This document shows, piece by piece, positions 25,086-37,300 of a DNA stretch of 64,000 bases. The position numbers were made by a program, and so were the translations under genes. Location of the stretch: assembly GCF_029227915.1 (NCBI RefSeq), contig NC_079885.1, positions 30,445,001 to 30,509,000 of the forward strand, given 5' to 3'. The stretch's first letter is position 1, and each line of letters opens with the position of its first letter. A model generated the notes under the pieces. It saw nothing but the letters and a program-made list of their open reading frames with translations, did no database searches and had not been told where the DNA came from. The DNA is from Hydractinia symbiolongicarpus. Taxonomy: Eukaryota; Cnidaria; Hydrozoa; Anthoathecata; Hydractiniidae.

Positions 25086-26339
25086 AAATTATTTTTTCAC
25101 CACTAAAACGCATGAGACTTGTAGTTTTCAAAAATGTTTTCATTTTTGATGAGACGCTTAATGAAAGAGGTTTAATCGCCGGCAAACCAAAACCCGCGAT
25201 TTCCCGTAAATCCCCGGCTTGGCCCGTATAGTCGAATGTATACAAAGAAAGTACCCAGGGAGTAACTTATTTCCCGAACGATTTTTTAAATTATTTTTTC
25301 ACCACTAAAACGCATGAGACTTGTAGTTTTCAAAAATGTTTTCATTTTTGATGGGACGGTGAATAAAAGACGTTTAATCGCTGGCAAATGAAAACCCGCG
25401 ATTTCCCGTAAATCCCGGACTCGGCCCGTATAATCAAAAGTAAACAAAGAAAGTACCCAGGGAGTAAACTCATTTCCCAAACGATTTTTTACATTATATT
25501 TTCACCACTAAAACGCATGAGACTTGTAGTTTTCAAAAATGTTTTCATTTTTGATGAGACGCTTAATGAAAGAGGTTTAATCGCCGGCAAACCAAAACCC
25601 GCGATTTCCCGTAAATCCCCGGCTTGGCCCGTATAGTCGAATGTATACAAAGAAAGTACCCAGGGAGTAACTTATTTCCCGAACGATTTTTTAAATTATT
25701 TTTTCACCACTAAAACGCATGAGACTTGTAGTTTTCAAAAATGTTTTCATTTTTGATGGGACGGTGAATAAAAGACGTTTAATTGCTGGCAAACGAAAAC
25801 CCGCGATTTCCCGTAAATCCCGGACTCGGCCCGTATAATCAAAAGTAAACAAAGAAAGTACCCAGGGAGTAAACTCATTTCCCAAACGATTTTTTACATT
25901 ATATTTTCACCACTAAAACGCATGAGACTTGTAGTTTTCAAAAATGTTTTCATTTTTGATGAGACGCCTAATGAAAGAGGTTTAATCGCCGGCAAACGAA
26001 AACCCGCGATTTCCCATAAATCCCGGGCTTGGCCCGTATAGTCGAATGTATACAAAGAAAGTACCCTGTGAGTAAACTCATTTCCAGAACGATTTTTTAA
26101 ATTATTTTTTCACCACTAAAACGCATAAGACTTGTAGTTTTCAAAAATGTTTTCATTTTTGATGAGACGCTGAATAAAAGAAGTTTAATCGCCGGCAAAC
26201 GAAAACCCGCGATTTCCCGTGAATCCCGGACTCGGCCCGAATAGTCAAATGTATACAAAAAAAGTACCCAGGGAGTAAACTCATTTCTCGAACGACTTTT
26301 TAAATTATTTTTTCACCACTAAAACGCATGAGACTTGTA

Positions 26340-26745
26340 GTTTTCAAAAATGTTTTCATTTTTGATGGGACGCTGAATAAAAGAAGTTTAATCGCTGGCA
26401 AACGAAAACGCGCGATTTCCCGTAAATCCCGGACTCGGCCCGTATAGTCAAAAGTATACAAAGAAAGTACCCAGGGAGTAAACTCATTTCCCGAACGATT
26501 TTTTAAATTATTTTTTCACCACTAAAACGCATGAGACTTGTAGTTTTCAAAAATGTTTTCATTTTTGATGGGACGCTGAATAAAAGACGTTTAATCGCTG
26601 GCAAACGAAAACCCGCGATTTCCCGTAAATCCCGGACTCGGCCCGTATAATCAAAAGTAAACAAAGAAAGTACCCAGGGAGTAAACTCATTTCCCAAACG
26701 ATTTTTTACATTATTTTTTCACCACTAAAACGCATGAGACTTGTA
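26340..26745. repeat. Two monomers present only in duplication copy 1
   Basis: An A monomer that is itself chimeric (A background with the A''-type AACGCGCGA) and an A' monomer have no counterpart in copy 2, where D (near 39740) is followed directly by A (near 39940) and A'' (40094). The shift between copies drops from 13,586 to 13,179 here, about 407 bp. Loss in copy 2 or gain in copy 1 fits equally well. Confidence 0.75.
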
Positions 26746-29700
26746 GTTTTCAAAAATGTTTTCATTTTTGATGGGACGCTGAATAAAAGAAGTTTAATCG
26801 CTGGCAAACGAAAACCCGCGATTTCCCGTAAATCTCGGACTCGGCCCGTATAGTCAAAAGTATACAAAGAAAGTACCCAGGGAGTAAACTCATGTCCCTA
26901 ACGATTTTTTAAATCATTTTTTCACCACTAAAACGCATGAGACTTGTAGTTTTCAAAAATGTTTTCATTTTTGATGGGACGCTGAATAAAAGACGTTTAA
27001 TCGCTGGCAAACGAAAACGCGCGATTTCCCGTAAATCCCGGACTCGGCCCGTATAGTCAAAAGTAAACAAAGAAAGTACCCAGGGAGTACACTCATTTCC
27101 CAAACGATTTTTTACATTATTTTTTCACCACTAAAACGCATGAGACTTGTAGTTTTCAAAAATGTTTTCATTTTTGATGGGACGCTGAATAAAAGAAGTT
27201 TAATCGCTGGCAAACGAAAACCCGCGATTTCCCGTGAATCCCGGACTCTGCCCGAATAGTCAAATGTATACAAAAAAAGTACCCAGGGAGTAAACTCATT
27301 TCTCGAACGACTTTTTAAATTATTTTTTCACCACTAAAACGCATGAGACTTGTAGTTTTCAAAAATGTTTTCATTTTTGATGGGACGCTGAATAAAAGAC
27401 GTTTAATCGCTGGCACACGTAAACCCGCGATTTCCCGTAAATCCGGGACTCGGCCCGTATAATCAAAAGTAAACAAAGAAAGTACCCAGGGAGTAAACTC
27501 ATTTCCCAAACGATCTTTTACATTATTTTTTCACCACTAAAACGCATGAGACTTGTAGTTTTCAAAAATGTTTTCATTTTTGATGGGACGCTGAATAAAA
27601 GAAGTTTAATCGCTGGCAAACGAAAACCCGCGATTTCCCGTAAATCTCGAACTCGGCCCGTATAGTCAAAAGTATACAAAGAAAGTACCCAGGGAGTAAA
27701 CTCATGTCCCTAACAATTTTTTAAATCATTTTTTCACCACTAAAACGCATGAGACTTGTAGTTTTCAAAAATGTTTTCATTTTTGATGGGACGCTGAATA
27801 AAAGACGTTTAATCGCTGGCAAACGAAAACGCGCGATTTCCCGTAAATCCCGGACTCGGCCCGTATAGTCAAAAGTAAACAAAGAAAGTACCCAGGGAGT
27901 AAACTCATTTCCCAAACGATTTTTTACATTATTTTTTCACCACTAAAACGCATGAGACTTGTAGTTTTCAAAAATGTTTTCATTTTTGATGAGACGCTTA
28001 ATGAAAAAGGTTTAATCGCCGGCAAACCAAAACCCGCGATTTCCCGTAAATCCCCGGCTTGGCCCGTATAGTCAAAAGTATACAAAGAAAGTACCCAGGG
28101 AGTAAACTCATTTCCCGAACGATTTTTTAAATTATTTTTTCACCACTAAAACGCATGAGACTTGTAGTTTTCAAAAATGTTTTCATTTTTGATGAGACGC
28201 TTAATGAAAGAGGTTTAATCGCCGGCAAACCAAAACCCGCGATTTCCCGTAAATCCCCGGCTTGGCCCGTATAGTCGAATGTATACAAAGAAAGTACCCA
28301 GGGAGTAACTTATTTCCCGAACGATTTTTTAAATTATTTTTTCACCACTAAAACGCATGAGACTTGTAGTTTTCAAAAATGTTTTCATTTTTGATGGGAC
28401 GGTGAATAAAAGACGTTTAATCGCTGACAAACGAAAACCCGCGATTTCCCGTAAATCCCAGACTCGGCCCGTATAATCAAAAGTAAACAAAGAAAGTACC
28501 CAGGGAGTAAACTCATTTCTCAAACGATTTTTTACATTATATTTTCACCACTAAAACGCATGAGACTTGTAGTTTTCAAAAATGTTTTCATTTTTGATGA
28601 GACGCTTAATGAAAGAGGTTTAATCGCCGGCAAACCAAAACCCGCGATTTCCCGTAAATCCCCGGCTTGGCCCGTATAGTCGAATGTATACAAAGAAAGT
28701 ACCCAGGGAGTAACTTATTTCCCGAACGATTTTTTAAATTATTTTTTCACCACTAAAACGCATGAGACTTGTAGTTTTCAAAAATGTTTTCATTTTTGAT
28801 GGGACGGTGAATAAAAGACGTTTAATCGCTGGCAAACGAAAACCCGCGATTTACTGTAAATCCCGGACTCGGCCCGTATAATCAAAAGTAAACAAAGAAA
28901 GTACCCAGGGAGTAAACTCATTTCCCAAACGATTTTTTACATTATATTTTCACCACTAAAACGCATGAGACTTGTAGTTTTCAAAAATGTTTTCATTTTT
29001 GATGGGACGCTGAATAAAAGAAGTTTAATCGCTGGCAAACGAAAACCCGCGCTTTCACGTAAATCCCGGACTCGGCCCGTATAGTCAAAAGTATACAAAG
29101 AAAGTACCCAGGGAGTAAACTTATTTCCCGAACGATTTTTTAAATTATTTTTTCACCACTAAAACGCATGAGACTTGTAGTTTTCAAAAATGTTTTCATT
29201 TTTGATGAGACGCTTAATGAAAGAGGTTTAATCGCCGGCAAACCAAAACCCGCGATTTCCCGTAAATCCCCGGCTTGACCCGTATAGTCGAATGTATACA
29301 AAGAAAGTACCCAGGGAGTAACTTATTTCCCGAACGATTTTTTAAATTATTTTTTCACCACTAAAACGCATGAGACTTGTAGGTTTCAAAAATGTTTTCA
29401 TTTTTGATGAGACGCCTAATGAAAGAGGTTTAATCGCCAGCAAACTAAAACCCGCGATTTCCCGTAAATCCCGGGCTTGGCCCGTATAGTCGAATGTATA
29501 CAAAGAAAGTACCCTGTGAGTAAACTCATTTCCAGAACGATTTTTTAAATTATTTTTTCACCACTAAAACGCATGAGACTTGTAGTTTTCAAAAATGTTT
29601 TCATTTTTGATGAGACGCTGAATAAAAGAAGTTTAATCGCCGGCAAACGAAAACCCGCGATTTCCCGTGAATCCCGGACTCGGCCCGAATAGTCAAATGT

Positions 29701-32700
29701 ATACAAAAAAAGTACCCAGGGAGTAAACTCATTTCTCGAACGATTTTTTAAATTATTTTTTCACCACTAAAACGCATGAAACTTGTAGTTTTCAAAAATG
29801 TTTCATTTTTGATGAGACGCCTAATGAAAGAGGTTTAATCGCCGGCAAACGAAAATCCGCGATTTCCCATAAATCCCGGGCTTGGCCCGTATAGTCGAAT
29901 ATATACAAAAAAAGTACCCTGTGAGTAAACTCATTTCCAGAACGATTTTTTAAATTATTTTTTCACCACTAAAACGCATAAGACTTGTAGTTTTCAAAAA
30001 TGTTTTTATTTTTGATGAGACGCTGAATAAAAGAAGTTTAATCGCCGGCAAACGAAAACCCGCGATTTCCCGTGAATCCCGGACTCGGCCCGAATAGTCA
30101 AATGTATACAAAAAAAGTACCCAGGGAGTAAACTCATTTCTCGAACGATTTTTTAAATTATTTTTTCACCACTAAAACGCATGAGACTTGTAGTTTTCAA
30201 AAATGTTTTCATTTTTGATGGGACGCTGAATAAAAGACGTTTAATCGCTGGCAAACGAAAACCCGCGATTTCCCGTAAATCCAGGACTCGGCCCGTATAA
30301 TCAAAAGTAAACAAAGAAAGTACCCAGGGAGTAAACCCATTTCCCAAACGATTTTTTACATTATTTTTTCACCACTAAAACGCATGAGACTTGTAGTTTT
30401 CAAAAATGTTTTCATTTTTGATGGGACGCTGAATAAAAGAAGTTTAATCGCTGGCAAACGAAAACCCGCGATTTCCCGTAAATCTCGGGCTCGGCCCGTA
30501 TAGTCAAAAGTATACAAAAAAAGTACCCAGGGAGTAAACTCATGTCCCTAACGATTTTTTAAATCATTTTTTCACCACTAAAACGCATGAGACTTGTAGT
30601 TTTCAAAAATGTTTTCATTTTTGATGGGACGCTGAATAAAAGACGTTTAATCGCTGGCAAACGAAAACGCGCGATTTCCCGTAAATCCCGGACTCGGCCC
30701 GTATAGTCAAAAGTAAACAAAGAAAGTACCCAGGGAGTAAACTCATTTGCCAAACGATTTTTTACATTATTTTTTCACCACTAAAACGCATGAGACTTGT
30801 AGTTTTCAAAAATGTTTTCATTTTTGATGAGACGCTTAATGAAAGAGGTTTAATCGCCGGCAAACCAAAACCCGCGATTTCCCGTAAATCCCCGGCTTGG
30901 CCCGTATAGTCAAAAGTATACAAAGAAAGTACCCAGGGAGTAAACTCATTTCCCGAACGATTTTTTAAATTATTTTTTCACCACTAAAACGCATGAGACT
31001 TGTAGTTTTCAAAAATGTTTTCATTTTTGATGAGACGCTTAATGAAAGAGGTTTAATCGCCGGCAAACCAAAACCCGCGATTTCCCGTAAATCCCCGGCT
31101 TGGCCCGTATAGTCGAATGTATACAAAGAAAGTACCCAGGGAGTAACTTATTTCCCGAACGATTTTTTAAATTACTTTTTCACCACTAAAACGCATGAGA
31201 CTTGTAGTTTTCAAAAATAATTTCAGTTTTGATGGGACGCTGAATAAAAGACGTTTAATCGCTGGCAAACGAAAACCCGCGATTTCCCGTAAATCCCGGA
31301 CTCGGCCCGTATAATCAAAAGTAAACAAAGAAAGTACCCAGGGAGTAAACTCATTTCCCAAACGATTTTTTACATTATATTTTCTTCACTAAAACGCATG
31401 AGACTTGTAGTTTTCAAAAATGTTTTCATTTTTGATGGGACGCTGAATTAAAGAAGTTTAATCGCTGGCAAACAAAAACCCGCGATTTCCCGTAAATCTC
31501 GGACTCGGCCCGTATAGTCAAAAGTATACAAAGAAAGTACCCAGGGAGTAAACTCATGTCCCTAACGATTTTTTAAATCATTTTTTCACCACTAAATCGC
31601 ATGAGACTTGTAGTTTTCAAAAATGTTTTCATTTTTGATGGGACGCTGAATAAAAGACGTTTAATCGCTGGCAAACGAAAACGCGCGATTTCTCGTAAAT
31701 CCCGGACTCGGCCCGTATAGTCAAAAGTAAAAAAAGAAAGTACCCAGGGAGTAAACTCATTTCCCAAACGATTTTTTACATTATTTTTTCACCACTAAAA
31801 CGCATGAGACTTGTAGTTTTCAAAAATGTTTTCATTTTTGATGAGACGCTTAATGAAAGAGGTTTAATCGCCGGCAAACCAAAACCCGCGATTTCCCGTA
31901 AATCCCCAGCTTGGCCCGTATAGTCGAATGTATACAAAGAAAGTACCCAGGGAGTAACTCATTTCCCGAACGATTTTTTAAATTATTTTTTCACCACTAA
32001 AACGCATGAGACTTGTAGTTTTCAAAAATGTTTTCATTTTTGATGGGACGGTGAATAAAAGACGTTTAATCGCTGGCAAACGAAAACCCGCGATTTCCCG
32101 TAAATCCCGGACTCGGCCCGTATAATCAAAAGTAAACAAAGAAAGTACCCAGGGAGTAAACTCATTTCCCAAACGATTTTTTACATTGTATTTTCACCAC
32201 TAAAACGCATGAGACTTGTAGTTTTCAAATATGTTTTCATTTTTGATGAGACGCTTAATGAAAGAGGTTTAATCGCCGGCAAACCAAAACCCGCGATTTC
32301 CCGTAAATCCCCGGCTTGGCCCGTACAGTCGAATGTATACAAAGAAAGTACCCAGGGAGTATTTTATTTCCCGAACGATTTTTTAAATTATTTTTTCACC
32401 ACAAAAACGCATGAGACTTGTAGTTTTCAAAAATGTTTTCATTTTTGATGGGACGGTGAATAAAAGACGTTTAATCGCTGGCAAACGAAAACCCGCGATT
32501 TCCCGTAAATCCCGGACTCGGCCCGTATAATCAAAAGTAAACAAAGAAAGTACCCAGGGAGTAAACTCATTTCCCAAACGATTTTTTACATTATATTTTC
32601 ACCACTAAAACGCATGAGACTTGTAGTTTTCAAAAATGTTTTCATTTTTGATGGGACGCTGAATAAAAGAAGTTTAATCGCTGGCAAACGAAAACCCGCG

Positions 32701-32954
32701 ATTTCCCGTAAATCCCGGACTCGGCCCGTATAGTCAAAAGTATACAAAGAAAGTACCCAGGGAGTAAACTTATTTCCCGAACGATTTTTTAAATTATTTT
32801 TTCACCACTAAAACGCATGAGACTTGTAGTTTTCAAAAATGTTTTCATTTTTGATGAGACGCTTAATGAAAGAGGTTTAATCGCCGGCAAACCAAAACCC
32901 GCGATTTCCCGTAAATCCCCGGCTTGGCCCGTATAGTCGAATGTATACAAAGAA

Positions 32955-34373
32955 AGTACCCAGGCAGTAACTTATTTCCCGAACGATTTTTTAAATTATT
33001 TTTTCACCACTAAAACGCATGAGACTTGTAGGTTTCAAAAATGTTTTCATTTTTGATGAGACGCCTAATGAAAGAGGTTTAATCGCCGGCAAACTAAAAC
33101 CCGCAATTTCCCGTAAATCCCGGGCTTGGCCCGTATAGTCGAATGTATACAAAGAAAGTAACCTGTGAGTAAACTCATTTCCAGAACGATTTTTTAAATT
33201 ATTTTTTCACCACTAAAACGCATAAGACTTGTAGTTTTCAAAAATATTTTCATTTTTGATGAGACGCTTAATGAAAGAGGTTTAATCGCCGGCAAACCAA
33301 AACCCGCGATTTCCCGTAAATCCCCGGCTTGGCCCGTATAGTCGAATGTATACAAAGAAAGTACCCAGGCAGTAACTTATTTCCCGAACGATTTTTTAAA
33401 TTATTTTTTCACCACTAAAACGCATGAGACTTGTAGGTTTCAAAAATGTTTTCATTTTTGATGAGACGCCTAATGAAAGAGGTTTAATCGCCGGCAAACT
33501 AAAACCCGCAATTTCCCGTAAATCCCGGGCTTGGCCCGTATAGTCGAATGTATACAAAGAAAGTAACCTGTGAGTAAACTCATTTCCAGAACGATTTTTT
33601 AAATTATTTTTTCACCACTAAAACGCATAAGACTTGTAGTTTTCAAAAATATTTTCATTTTTGATGAGACGCTGAATAAAAGAAGTTTAATCGCCGGCAA
33701 ACGAAAACCCGCGATTGCCCGTGAATCCCGGACTCGGCCCGAATAGTCAAATGTATACAAAAAAAGTACCCAGGGAGTAAACTCATTTCTCGAACGATTT
33801 TTTAAATTATTTTTTCACCACTAAAACGCATGAGACTTGTAGTTTTCAAAAATGTTTTCATTTTTGATGGGACGCTGAATAAAAGAAGTTTAATCGCTGG
33901 CAAACTAAAACCCGCGATTTCCCTTAAATCCCGGACTCGGCCCGTATAGTCAAAAGTATACAAAGAAAGTACCCAGGGAGTAAACTTATTTCCCGAACGA
34001 TTTTTTAAATTATTTTTTCACCACTAAAACGCATGAGACTTGTAGTTTTCAAAAATGTTTTCATTTTTGATGAGACGCTTAATGAAAGAGGTTTAATCGC
34101 CGGCAAACCAAAACCCGCGATTTCCCGTAAATCCCCGGCTTGGCCCGTATAGTCGAATGTATACAAAGAAAGTACCCAGGGAGTAACTTATTTCCCGAAC
34201 GATTTTTTAAATTATTTTTTCACCACTAAAACGCATGAGACTTGTAGGTTTCAAAAATGTTTTCATTTTTGATGAGACGCCTAATGAAAGAGGTTTAATC
34301 GCCGGCAAACTAAAACCCGCAATTTCCCGTAAATCCCGGGCTTGGCCCGTATAGTCGAATGTATACAAAGAAA
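32955..34373. repeat. Seven monomers (1,418 bp) absent from duplication copy 2
   Basis: In copy 2 a B monomer near 46441-46540 switches directly to the CTGTGAG ending of a C monomer, reproducing a junction between 32955 and 34373 of copy 1. The shift changes from 13,586 to 12,168. The stretch itself contains a further local duplication: CAGGCAGTAAC, CCCGCAATTTCC and GTAACCTGTGAG recur about 406 bp apart near 32960-33240 and 33365-33645. Confidence 0.75.
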
Positions 34374-37300
34374 GTAACCTGTGAGTAAACTCATTTCCAG
34401 AACGATTTTTTAAATTATTTTTTCACCACTAAAACGCATAAGACTTGTAGTTTTCAAAAATATTTTCATTTTTGATGGGACGCTGAATAAAAGAAGTTTA
34501 ATCGCTGGCAAACTAAAACCCGCGATTTCCCTTAAATCCCGGACTCGGCCCGTATAGTCAAAAGTATACAAAGAAAGTACCCAGGGAGTAAACTCATTTC
34601 CCGAACGATTTTTTAAATTATTTTTTCACCACTAAAACGCATGAGACTTGTAGTTTTCAAAAATGTTTTCATTTTTGATGAGACGCTGAATAAAAGAAGT
34701 TTAATCGCCGGCAAACGAAAACCCGCGATTTCCCGTGAATCCCGGACTCGGCCTGAATACTCAAATGTATACAAAAAAAGTACCCAGGGAGTAAACTCAT
34801 TTCTCGAACGATTTTTTAAATTATTTTTTCACCACTAAAACGCATGAGACTTGTAGTTTTCAAAAATGTTTTCATTTTTGATGGGACGCTGAATAAAAGA
34901 AGTTTAATCGCTGGCAAACGAAAACCCGCGATTTCCCTTAAATCCCGGACTCGGCCCGTATAGTCAAAAGTATACAAAGAAAGTACCCAGGGAGTAAACT
35001 CATTTCCCGAACGATTTTTTAAATTATTTTTTCACCACTAAAACGCATGAGACTTGTAGTTTTCAAAAATGTTTTCATTTTTGATGGGACGCTGAATAAA
35101 AGACGTTTAATCGCTGGCAAACGAAAACCCGCGATTTCCCGTAAATCCCGGACTCGGCCCGTATAATCAAAAGTAAACAAAGAAAGTACCCAGGGAGTAA
35201 ACTCATTTCCCAAACGATTTTTTACATTATTTTTTCACCACTAAAACGCATGAGACTTGTAGTTTTCAAAAATGTTTTCATTTTTGATGGGACGCTGAAT
35301 AAAAGAAGTTTAATCGCTGGCAAACGAAAACCCGCGATTTCCCGTAAATCTCGGACTCGGCCCGTATAGTCAAAAGTATACAAAGAAAGTACCCAGGGAG
35401 TAAACTCATGTCCCTAACGATTTTTTAAATCATTTTTTCACCACTAAAACGCATGAGACTTGTAGTTTTCAAAAATGTTTTCATTTTTGATGGGACGCTG
35501 AATAAAAGATGTTTAATCGCTGGCAAACGAAAACGCGCGATTTCCCGTAAATCCCGGACTCGGCCCGTATAGTCAAAAGTAAACAAAGAAAGTACCCAGG
35601 GAGTAAACTCATTTCCCAAACGATTTTTTACATTATTTTTTCACCACTAAAACGCATGAGACTTGTAGTTTTCAAAAATGTTTTCATTTTTGATGAGACG
35701 CTTAATGAAAGAGGTTTAATCGCCGGCAAACCAAAACCCGCGATTTCCCGTAAATCCCCGGCTTGGCCCGTATAGTCAAAAGTATACAAAGAAAGTACCC
35801 AGGGAGTAAACTTATTTCCTGAACGATTTTTTAAATTATTTTTTCACCACTAAAACGCATGAGACTTGTAGTTTTTAAAAATGTTTTCATTTTTGATGAG
35901 ACGCTTAATGAAAGAGGTTTAATCGCCGGCAAACCAAAACCCGCGATTTCCCGTAAATCCCCGGCTTGGCCCGTATAGTCGAATGTATACAAAGAAAGTA
36001 CCCAGGGAGTAACTTATTTCCCGAACGATTTTTTAAATTATTTTTTCACCACTAAAACGCATGAGACTTGTAGTTTTCAAAAATGTTTTCATTTTTGATG
36101 GGACGGTGAATAAAAGACGTTTAATCGCTGGCAAACGGAAACCCGCGATTTCCCGTAAATCCCGGACTCGGCCCGTATAATCAAAAGTAAACAAAGAAAG
36201 TACCCAGGGAGTAAACTCATTTCCCAAACGATTTTTTACATTATATTTTCTTCACTAAAACGCATGAGACTTGTAGTTTTCAAAAATGTTTTCATTTTTG
36301 ATGGGACGCTGAATAAAGGAAGTTTAATAGCTGGCAAACAAAAACCCGCGATTTCCCGTAAATCTCGGACTCGGCCCGTATAGTCAAAAGTATACAAAGA
36401 AAGTACCCAGGGAGTAAACTCATGTCCCTAACGATTTTTTAAATCATTTTTTCACCACTAAATCGCATGAGACTTGTAGTTTTCAAAAATGTTTTCATTT
36501 TTGATGGGACGCTGAATAAAAGACGTTTAATCGCTGGCAAACGAAAACGCGCGATTTCCCGTAAATCCCGGACTCGGCCCGTATAGTCAAAAGTAAACAA
36601 AGAAAGTACCCAGGGAGTAAACTCATTTCCCAAACGATTTTTTACATTATTTTCTCACCACTAAAACGCATGAGACTTGTAGTTTTCAAAAATGTTTTCA
36701 TTTTTGATGAGACGCTTAATGAAAGAGGTTTAATCGCCGGCAAATCAAAACCCGCGATTTCCCGTAAATCCCCAGCTTGGCCCGTATAGTCGAATGTATA
36801 CAAAGAAAGTACCCAGGGAGTAAATCATTTCCTGAACGATTTTTTAAATTATTTTTTCACCACTAAAACGCATGAGACTTGTAGGTTTCAAAAATGTTTT
36901 CATTTTTGATGAGACGCCTAATGAAAGAGGTTTAATCGCCGGCAAACGAAAACCCGCGATTTCCCGTAAATCCCGGGCTTGGCCCGTATAGTCGAATGTA
37001 TACAAAGAAAGTACCCTGTGAGTAAACTCATTTCCAGAACGATTTTTAAAATTATTTTTTCACCACTAAAACGCATAAGACTTGTAGTTTTCAAAAATGT
37101 TTTCATTTTTGATGAGACGCTGAATAAAAGAATTTTAATCGCCGGCAAACGAAAACCCGCGATTTCCCGTGAATCCCGGACTCAGCCCGAATAGTCAAAT
37201 GTATACAAAAAAAGTACCCAGGGAGTAAACTCATTTCTCGAACGATTTTTTAAATTATTTTTTCACCACTAAAACGCATGAGACTTGTAGTTTTCAAAAA

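Noticed and set aside
32209-32448. 79-residue plus-strand frame and its copy at 45795-46034
   Set aside because: It crosses a monomer boundary owing to a local base change (GTATTTTATTTCC), and the second copy is simply the 13-kb duplication. There is no sign of coding.
32950-34400. Possible inserted foreign element within duplication copy 1
   Set aside because: The 1,418 bp missing from copy 2 consist entirely of ordinary B, C, D and A monomers, so this is monomer gain or loss rather than an insertion.
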